From Methanobacteriota archaeon (lineage in GTDB: Archaea; Thermoplasmatota; Thermoplasmata; RBG-16-68-12), in contig VBLR01000081.1 in assembly GCA_005878665.1 (NCBI GenBank), positions 1 to 11,086 of the forward strand: a stretch of 11,086 nt of DNA. Direction: 5' to 3'. The position numbers were made by a program, and so were the translations under genes. Below are positions 6,301-11,086 of this stretch, piece after piece; the stretch's first letter is position 1; each line of letters starts with the position of its first letter. The notes beneath the pieces are model-generated. The model was not told the origin of the DNA. It saw nothing but the letters and a program-made list of their open reading frames with translations, and searched no databases.

Positions 6301-6306
6301 CTTATC
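6301..6306 (+). promoter_or_regulatory. TATA-like box of thiL
   Basis: CTTATC is centred about 25 bases before the GTG at 6328. There is no purine-rich ribosome binding sequence between them (the bases before GTG are CCACTCCC). This spacing implies a leaderless transcript that begins at or next to the start codon. Confidence 0.6.
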
Positions 6307-6327
6307 GCGAGCCCCTATGCCACTCCC

Positions 6328-7317
6328 GTGACGCGACTGTCGGACATCGGGGAGCGCGGCGCGATCGACATCCTCGCGCGCATCTACGACCGGGGGCAGC
6401 CGATCGGCCTGGGACACGACTGCGGCGTTGTCGATTGGGGCGACGACTACCTCGTCGTCACAACGGACGTCGTGAACCGGAAGACGCACATCCCGACCGG
6501 GGCGACGGCCCCGCAAATCGGCTGGTATGCGACCGCGGTGAACCTGAGCGACATCGCGGCGGCCGGTGCGAGACCTCTCGGCTTCGTCGCGGCCTTTTCG
6601 ATGCCGGCCGATACCGAGGTGGAGTTCCTCCGCGGCCTCGCGACCGGGATGGAGGAATGCGTCCGCGAGTTTGGGATCGCGGTGCTCGGCGGGGACACGA
6701 AGGAGGCGGACATCCTCTCAATCGCGGGCACGGCGTTCGGACGCGTGCGGAAAGATCGGATCCTGCTGCGGACGGGTGCGCGACCCGGGGATGCGATCAT
6801 CGTCACGGGAGACCTCGGGCGCGCGGGCCATGCCGCGAAGACGCTCGAGCAGTCGTCTGGCATGCGGACCGAGGCACTGAACCAACTCCTGCGGCCGTAT
6901 CCGCGGATCGCCGACGGCATGTTCTTCTCCGAGTCCGGCGCGGTCACGAGCTGCATGGACCTCTCCGACGGCCTCGGGGCCAGCTTGGGTCAGATGACCG
7001 CAATGACGAAGCTCTCGTACCAGATTGACGAGGCGGCGCTCCCGCGGTACTTCGGCCTTGCGTCGCTCCCGCCCGCGGTTGCAAAGGAGCTCCTCCTCTA
7101 CTACGGAGGCGATTACGAACTTCTCGCAACGGTTCGACCGGAGGCGATCCAGACCGTCCTCGCCCCGTATTCACAATCCTCCCAGCGAGAACATCGACGG
7201 CTCACCGTCATCGGCAAAGTCGCCGCGTCTGGCGGGAATGTGCTCGTGACGAAGACGGGAAAGGAGCCGCTCGCCGCCAAAGGCTGGGAACACTTCCGTT
7301 CTTCCGGGATTCGGTAG
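6328..7317 (+). CDS. thiL: Thiamine-monophosphate kinase
   Basis: A 329-residue PurM/ThiL-fold kinase that phosphorylates thiamine monophosphate to thiamine pyrophosphate, the final step of cofactor synthesis, in the cytoplasm. Family motifs appear in order: GHDCGVVD (29-36, replacing the usual GDDAAV), TTDVVN (45-50) followed by HIP, AVNLSDIAAAGARPLGF (70-86), GGDTKEAD (121-128), the phosphate-loop-like VTGDLGRAGHAA, MDLSDGLGASL (210-220) and GGDYELLAT (240-248, usual GEDYELL). The acidic residues expected to bind Mg2+ and ATP are largely kept. Other members of the fold (SelD, HypE, PurM) lack this combination, so ThiL is the best call. The GTG start has a TATA-like box 25 bases upstream and no ribosome binding site, suggesting a leaderless message. 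No other thiamine gene is adjacent. Confidence 0.9.
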   Translation: MTRLSDIGERGAIDILARIYDRGQPIGLGHDCGVVDWGDDYLVVTTDVVNRKTHIPTGATAPQIGWYATAVNLSDIAAAGARPLGFVAAFSMPADTEVEFLRGLATGMEECVREFGIAVLGGDTKEADILSIAGTAFGRVRKDRILLRTGARPGDAIIVTGDLGRAGHAAKTLEQSSGMRTEALNQLLRPYPRIADGMFFSESGAVTSCMDLSDGLGASLGQMTAMTKLSYQIDEAALPRYFGLASLPPAVAKELLLYYGGDYELLATVRPEAIQTVLAPYSQSSQREHRRLTVIGKVAASGGNVLVTKTGKEPLAAKGWEHFRSSGIR

Positions 7318-7492
7318 TCTGCTGGGCCGTGTTTCGGCGGGCTTGCATGACAGAGTCGAATCGTCTGCGCTCCTGTCCAGTCGCGAGACACTGCCCGGCG
7401 TACCGGTTCCGTATGGGTGGAGTCTTCGCACAGTCGTCACAGACGGGAACTTCTTAGACCGAAATGACAATCCGTCAGCCGAGGGTGCTTTC

Positions 7493-8137
7493 ATGAGTCC
7501 GCCCAAGTCGCAGCCACTGGCGAAGCCCGTTGCCGCCGTCAAGGGTCGCCGGACCCGAATCGCAACTGCGATCCTGGTTACATGGGCTCTCGTCGCGTCA
7601 ATCGCATTCGGCTGGACGTGGGTCGCGGACCAGCGGGTGGAACAACAGCAACGAGAATCGATTCGTGCGACCATTAACCGGATTGTGTGGGACCTGAGTT
7701 CCGAGTTCTTCGCTGCGAGCGCATCGACCCAAGCCTTGCTGATGACTCGGAGCCTCCACTATGGGTGGATTGGGGCCGTATGGCTGGACGATGTGCAGGA
7801 CCGAGTCACGGACCTATTCGTCACCACGGAGGGCATGACCGTTGTACAGGCACTCAACATGACGGTGGGGGTCTCCGAGTGCTCTTCCGAAGCATACCAG
7901 CAGATTCTCACCCTCGCTGCTTCCGACCCGTCCGTCCTGAACGGGACGAACCAGTACACCGCATACTTCGGAGTGGCCGAGAACCTCGCTTTCTCCCTGG
8001 GATGGAATTTCGGCAACATCTCCGGGAGTGGCAACAACCCGCTCGACCAACTGGGCTCCTCCTCGGCCTCGGCGATTCGAGCCGAGCTCGCCTCGCTGTT
8101 CGCGACGAGCAGAAACTACGGAGGTGTGGCCTGCTAA
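7493..8137 (+). CDS. Signal-anchored extracellular protein, function unknown
   Basis: I do not recognise this 214-residue protein. A basic head (VKGRRTR, 16-22) precedes one hydrophobic segment (23-44), then a predicted extracellular domain that starts with a charged helix (46-75) and contains N-x-S/T sites such as NMT, NGT and NIS. The only cysteines are Cys130 (SECSSE) and Cys214, the last residue; they could form a disulfide tying the C-terminus back. The helix-then-globular layout recalls sensor or pilin-like extracellular modules, but no family can be named. The ATG at 7493 has a strong GAGGGTG (7481-7487) five bases upstream, so it is preferred to an in-frame ATG at 7343. CTTCTTAGA near 7450-7458 is a possible TATA box. 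More codons end in A or T than in neighbouring genes, which may indicate acquisition or lower expression. Confidence 0.75.
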   Translation: MSPPKSQPLAKPVAAVKGRRTRIATAILVTWALVASIAFGWTWVADQRVEQQQRESIRATINRIVWDLSSEFFAASASTQALLMTRSLHYGWIGAVWLDDVQDRVTDLFVTTEGMTVVQALNMTVGVSECSSEAYQQILTLAASDPSVLNGTNQYTAYFGVAENLAFSLGWNFGNISGSGNNPLDQLGSSSASAIRAELASLFATSRNYGGVAC

Positions 8138-8268
8138 GAGAATGAATTCCTCAACCTTTCCGGCCGGGGGACTGCGTGGAAGCACCTGCGTGATACGGCG
8201 TGATTTCGACACAGTAAATCTCAGAGCGCAAAGTGTTTAACCCGATCGGACCAGTGTACGGGTGAGCG
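8138..8268 (+). promoter_or_regulatory. Promoter region of the radical SAM gene
   Basis: The 131-base gap holds AGTGTTTAACC (8232-8242), whose TTTAA core is about 30 bases before the ATG at 8269 and is the best TATA candidate. GGTGA (8261-8265) is a possible ribosome binding site three bases from the ATG. CTCAACCTTTCC (8149-8160), just after the preceding stop, is a modest pyrimidine tract that could end the upstream transcript. Confidence 0.4.
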
Positions 8269-10467
8269 ATGATCTCCGAACCGGAAATCCTCGATGTCCG
8301 GGAGCCGCCGGGCAAGGCGATGGGGAAGGTCGCCGAGCTCTGGCGGCCGGTCGAGGGTACGAACAAAATCATGTGCACGGCATGTGCCCGCTATTGCAAG
8401 ATCGGCGAAGGCCAGGTTGGCCTGTGCGGCATTCGCGGGGTCCACGAGGGCAAGCTCTGGTTGTACGTCTACGGGCGCGTGATCACGGGACACGTCGATC
8501 CGATCGAGAAGAAACCCGTCTCGCACTACCGGCCTGGGTCGAAAATCTTCAGCATTGCGACCACGGGGTGCAACTGGCTTTGCCACCCTGCAGGGACACC
8601 GATTCTCCTCCATGATGGATCAACGAAGCCGGTCGAGCAGATCCGGGCCGGGGACGCGCTGTGGTCGCTGTCGGATCCGAAGGGTGCAACTGCGCCAGCC
8701 GTCGTCACCGCGGCCGGAAGTCGAAGGGGCGCAAGCGTTCGGCTATCCGTTGAAGGGCTACAAGAGCCGCTCATCGCGACGGCCGAGCACCCGATCTTGA
8801 CGAAGCGGGGCTGGGTGCACATCTCGAGACTTCGATTGGGCGATTGGGTGCTTGTTGCCAAAGGCCAAGATTCCGATTTCCCAATGTCGGATCTCGCCAA
8901 AGTCCCGAAGCACGGATCGGCCGTTCACCCGACAGAGATGGCCCGATTCTGGCGGCTGTGGACGGCGGGGAGCGAATCGAGACCTCGCTTCGGCTGGTCG
9001 CCGGTTGTCCGTCTGAAGCTGGATTCGTCCATCGAACCCGTCTACAGCTTTGAATGCGTGCCGTTCCACAATTACGTGGCGAACGATGTGGTGGTTCACA
9101 ACTGCCGTTACTGCTTCCTCCCGAACACTCTCGTCATGACCGAGGGCGGCTACGAACCGATTCAGTCGATGTTTGCCGCAGGTTCGCCGACCGAGAACCC
9201 GGAAGTTCGACTCCTCGGGTGGAAGAGCGCGCTGACGCACAGGGATCGCTGGCGAGTCGTCACCAAGGCGTTTGAGCATCTCTATTCAGGGCAGGTCCTT
9301 GAAATTCGCGTCCGAGGTCTTCCGCCGCTGAGATGCACCCCAGATCATCCCTTGTTCGGTGCCGGGCCGAAAGGCGAGCTGAGAAAGGTTCGAGCCGACC
9401 GGCTGAAGACCGGTGACCTCGTCGCGGTACCACGAACAGCGGCAGCCGCACCAAAGCCGATAATCGAGTCCGACATGGAGGCGCCCGATCGCATGAGTGG
9501 GTTGACCCTCCTCGCCGCCGAGACTCTGGAGAAATCCGCGACGATGGAGGAGTACTTCCTGGTACCCGTCGTGGACATCCGCGAGAAGACGTACATCGGT
9601 CCCGTGTACAACCTGGAAGTCGAAGAGGACCACAGCTACACCGCGAATCTCTTTGCCGTGTCGAACTGCCAGAACGCAGACATCTCCCAGCGCCGCAAGG
9701 TGGACGGCATCGAGGTCGAGCCGCAAGACGTCGTCCGGATGACCCTCGAGCAAGGCTGCCAAGGCCTCGCGTACACCTACAACCAACCGACGATCTTCAT
9801 CGAGTTCGCGCGGGACATCGGCATGATGGCTCGCAAGGCCGGCCTCTTGAACATCTTCGTGTCGAACGGGTACGACACTCCAGAGACCGTCGCGGAGATG
9901 CCGAAGTTCCTCGACTGCGTCACGGTGGACTTCAAAGGATCCGGCGAGACCAACTTCGTCCGAAAGTACATCAACATCCCGAACGCGGACCCGATCTTCC
10001 AGACGCTGCTCGACACGCGAGATACGAAGAAGATCCACATCGAGATCACGGACCTCATCGTCCCGCAAGTCGGCGACGATCTCAACGCCGCGCGCAAGCT
10101 GTCGAAGTGGGTCTACGACAACCTCGGCCCCGACACCCCGATCCATTTCCTGCGCTTCCATCCGGACTACAAGATGATGGAATTCCCCTGGACTCCCGTC
10201 GAGACGCTCGAGAAACATTGCGCCGTCGCAAAGGAGGAAGGCTTGAAGTACGTGTACATCGGGAACGTCTCGGGCCATCCGCTCGAGCACACGTACTGCC
10301 CGGGCTGCGGCGCAATCGCGATCAAACGGTACGGATTCGACATCACGGGCTGGTACCTCGACAAGGACAACAAGTGCAAGAAGTGCGGCTACCAACTCGC
10401 GATCTTCGGCCGGCTGGAACGGACGGCGAAGGAGAACCGGTACTACAGCGTGCTGTACCACCGCTGA
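8269..10467 (+). CDS. amrS: AmmeMemoRadiSam radical SAM enzyme with two inteins
   Basis: A 732-residue precursor of the radical SAM member of the AmmeMemoRadiSam group, whose reaction is not established. It carries two inteins (residues 105-278 and 282-466); splicing would give a 373-residue enzyme, the usual family size. Host segments: an N-terminal cysteine cluster (Cys36, Cys39, Cys43, Cys53 in CTACARYC and GLCGIR), HVDPIEKKPVSHYRPGS (75-91), the cluster motif assembled as CNWL+CRY+CQNADISQ, the glycine-rich SAM region about YTYNQPTIFIEF (502-513), FVSNGY (530-535), and a C-terminal four-cysteine knuckle (Cys677, Cys680, Cys703, Cys706). Cys101, Cys279 and Cys467 become the three [4Fe-4S] ligands, and none is close enough to its partners before splicing. 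The family partners AMMECR1-like and MEMO-like proteins are absent here. The ATG follows GGTGA by three bases. Confidence 0.93.
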   Translation: MISEPEILDVREPPGKAMGKVAELWRPVEGTNKIMCTACARYCKIGEGQVGLCGIRGVHEGKLWLYVYGRVITGHVDPIEKKPVSHYRPGSKIFSIATTGCNWLCHPAGTPILLHDGSTKPVEQIRAGDALWSLSDPKGATAPAVVTAAGSRRGASVRLSVEGLQEPLIATAEHPILTKRGWVHISRLRLGDWVLVAKGQDSDFPMSDLAKVPKHGSAVHPTEMARFWRLWTAGSESRPRFGWSPVVRLKLDSSIEPVYSFECVPFHNYVANDVVVHNCRYCFLPNTLVMTEGGYEPIQSMFAAGSPTENPEVRLLGWKSALTHRDRWRVVTKAFEHLYSGQVLEIRVRGLPPLRCTPDHPLFGAGPKGELRKVRADRLKTGDLVAVPRTAAAAPKPIIESDMEAPDRMSGLTLLAAETLEKSATMEEYFLVPVVDIREKTYIGPVYNLEVEEDHSYTANLFAVSNCQNADISQRRKVDGIEVEPQDVVRMTLEQGCQGLAYTYNQPTIFIEFARDIGMMARKAGLLNIFVSNGYDTPETVAEMPKFLDCVTVDFKGSGETNFVRKYINIPNADPIFQTLLDTRDTKKIHIEITDLIVPQVGDDLNAARKLSKWVYDNLGPDTPIHFLRFHPDYKMMEFPWTPVETLEKHCAVAKEEGLKYVYIGNVSGHPLEHTYCPGCGAIAIKRYGFDITGWYLDKDNKCKKCGYQLAIFGRLERTAKENRYYSVLYHR
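8581..9102 (+). mobile_element. Mini-intein 1 (174 residues)
   Basis: Precursor residues 105-278. It starts with nucleophile Cys105 in CHPAGTPILLHDG, a standard block A. Block B is TAEHPIL with Thr171 and His174. The segment RLRLGDWVLVAKG follows as expected. Block F is PVYSFECVPFHNYVAND with His267, and block G ends VVVHN, giving penultimate His277 and terminal Asn278 before acceptor Cys279. All residues known to be needed for class 1 splicing are present. The region between about 200 and 245 is a short linker with no LAGLIDADG or other endonuclease motif, so the element can splice but probably cannot home. Third codon positions are more often A or T here than in the flanking host sequence, consistent with separate origin. 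Confidence 0.93.
9103..9111 (+). other. Three-codon extein (Cys-Arg-Tyr) between inteins
   Basis: TGC CGT TAC is the only host sequence between the two inteins, residues 279-281. After splicing it supplies the middle of CNWLCRYCQN, matching the family's CNxxCxxCQN motif. Cys279 is at once the acceptor (+1) residue of intein 1 and the second iron-sulfur ligand; Tyr281 is the -1 residue of intein 2. Confidence 0.9.
9112..9666 (+). mobile_element. Mini-intein 2 (185 residues)
   Basis: Precursor residues 282-466. It starts with Cys282 in CFLPNTLVMTEGGYEPIQ (block A). Block B is CTPDHPLF with Thr357 and His360, followed by DRLKTGDLVAVPR. Block F is GPVYNLEVEEDHSYTAN with His455, and the end is AVSN with terminal Asn466 before acceptor Cys467. 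The penultimate residue is Ser465 where most inteins have His, a change found in some inteins that may slow asparagine cyclisation. A linker of about 390-428, rich in Ala, Pro and Glu, replaces any endonuclease domain. It is not an obvious duplicate of intein 1: block F here is of the YNLEV-EEDHSY type, and the two share only the generic intein motifs. Confidence 0.92.
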
Positions 10468-10483
10468 GCGCACGCGACACCGC

Positions 10484-10490
10484 TAATATT
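10484..10490 (+). promoter_or_regulatory. TATA-like box of GNAT gene
   Basis: TAATATT is the only AT-rich spot between the radical SAM stop and the GTG at 10510. It is centred about 23 bases before that GTG, with no ribosome binding site between them, the same leaderless arrangement as at thiL. Confidence 0.5.
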
Positions 10491-10509
10491 CGGTGGACCA
10501 TCCGGCCCT

Positions 10510-11086
10510 GTGGCCAGGCCGCGCCTCGAGGCCCGGATCCGCCCCGCGGGCCCGGGCGATTTCGCCGCCTGCGCCCGCCTGTGCCTCGCCTCCCTCCGAG
10601 ACCTGAGCCGCCGCGAAGGGCAGCCGCCGCCGAATTTCCCGCTCCGCAACCTCGTCCGGTTCTTCCGTCACGCGCTCACGACGGACCCGGATGGCTTCCA
10701 CGTCGCCATCGTCCGAGGGAGGATCGTTTGCTACGCGATCACGATCTTGCGCGGGAAGACGCACTTCCTCGCGCAGTTCTTCGGGGAGCCAGGGATGCAA
10801 AGCCGCGGGATCGGGCGGCAAGTGCTCGCGCGCGCGTTCGACGCGCCCCGTCCCCCGCGCGGGACCGTCCGTTGCGTCGTGGCCTCCCTGGACCTCCGCG
10901 CCCAGGCCCTGTATGTGAAGTTCGGGATGCTCCCGCGGACGACCCTGTATTACGTCGACGGCAAGCCGACGAAGTCGACCGTTGGCGGTGTCGAGCTACG
11001 ACAACTCGGACCCGCAGGAATCTCGACCCAACGGGCGCGTGACCTAGCGGCACGATTCGATCGCCGACTCCGGGAGGCGCGACGCG
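10510..11086 (+). CDS. GNAT-family acetyltransferase (3' end beyond window)
   Basis: The frame opened by GTG at 10510 runs to the window edge without a stop, giving 192 residues. Residues about 9-145 look like a GNAT domain: RIRPAGPGDFAACARLCL as the first strand and helix, FHVAIVRGRIVCYAITI as strands 2-3, the acetyl-CoA pyrophosphate loop Gln97-Ser-Arg-Gly100-Ile-Gly102 (Q-x-x-G-x-G), and SLDLRAQALYVKFGMLP (127-143), the conserved last helix and turn. The enzyme would move an acetyl group from acetyl-CoA to an amine; the substrate cannot be told. Residues after 160 (VELRQLGPAGI and a basic helix) go beyond one GNAT domain and may begin a linker or a second one. Open frames on the opposite strand are shadows with poor composition. 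Confidence 0.8.
   Translation, partial: MARPRLEARIRPAGPGDFAACARLCLASLRDLSRREGQPPPNFPLRNLVRFFRHALTTDPDGFHVAIVRGRIVCYAITILRGKTHFLAQFFGEPGMQSRGIGRQVLARAFDAPRPPRGTVRCVVASLDLRAQALYVKFGMLPRTTLYYVDGKPTKSTVGGVELRQLGPAGISTQRARDLAARFDRRLREARR

Noticed and set aside
8269..10467. Reading the 732-residue protein as a radical SAM enzyme with ordinary inserted domains
   Set aside because: The insertions begin with Cys block A motifs, carry TxxH block B motifs and end in Asn before Cys, and their removal restores the family's CxxxCxxC motif exactly. Inteins explain all of this.
9286..10473. A 395-codon open frame on the minus strand under the radical SAM gene
   Set aside because: The plus strand encodes conserved radical SAM and intein motifs throughout. 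The minus frame is Val/Asp/Leu-rich without motifs.
10107..11042. A 311-codon plus-strand open frame crossing from the radical SAM gene into the GNAT gene
   Set aside because: It is out of phase with both real genes, and its translation is a Pro/Arg-rich shadow.

Overview
The window reads as a piece of an archaeal chromosome with high GC content. Supporting signs are a replication factor C small subunit (a clamp-loader protein of archaea and eukaryotes), a tRNA-Gly without an encoded CCA end, TATA-like boxes of the form CTTTATC/CTTATC upstream of many genes, GTG starts that look leaderless, and membrane-anchored secreted proteins rich in N-x-S/T sequons. The strong preference for C or G at third codon positions and the family mix would suit a GC-rich member of the Thermoplasmatota, but that placement is inference and no lineage marker was tested.

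Layout, left to right. (1) A two-gene operon: a 97-residue three-helix membrane protein, then a trypsin-fold serine peptidase-like protein (88-1383). (2) rfcS, the clamp-loader small subunit (1450-2415), convergent with and one base from an unrecognised helical protein on the minus strand (2417-3643). (3) Divergent from that, a VIT1/CCC1-family metal transporter (3777-4529). (4) A tRNA-Gly(GCC) gene with its own TATA-like box (4607-4680), then about 270 bases without a confident gene. (5) Two tandem paralogues of a secreted, C-terminally anchored cupredoxin-like protein that seem to have lost most copper ligands (4951-5541 and 5685-6263), separated by a structured spacer with two hairpins. (6) thiL, thiamine-monophosphate kinase (6328-7317). 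(7) An unrecognised signal-anchored extracellular protein (7493-8137). (8) A radical SAM enzyme of the AmmeMemoRadiSam type (8269-10467). (9) The start of a GNAT acetyltransferase running off the right edge (10510 onward).

The outstanding feature is the radical SAM gene. Its single open frame of 732 codons contains two different mini-inteins of 174 and 185 residues, both placed inside the CxxxCxxC motif that holds the catalytic [4Fe-4S] cluster. The stretch of host protein between them is three residues, Cys-Arg-Tyr. The splice-acceptor cysteine of each intein is itself a cluster ligand, so the enzyme cannot build its cluster until both inteins have left. The predicted mature protein is 373 residues with an intact CNWLCRYC motif. 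Neither intein shows a homing endonuclease domain.

The other genes look like ordinary chromosomal housekeeping and envelope genes, mostly transcribed singly from their own TATA-like boxes. No CRISPR array, insertion sequence, transposase or integrase was seen.
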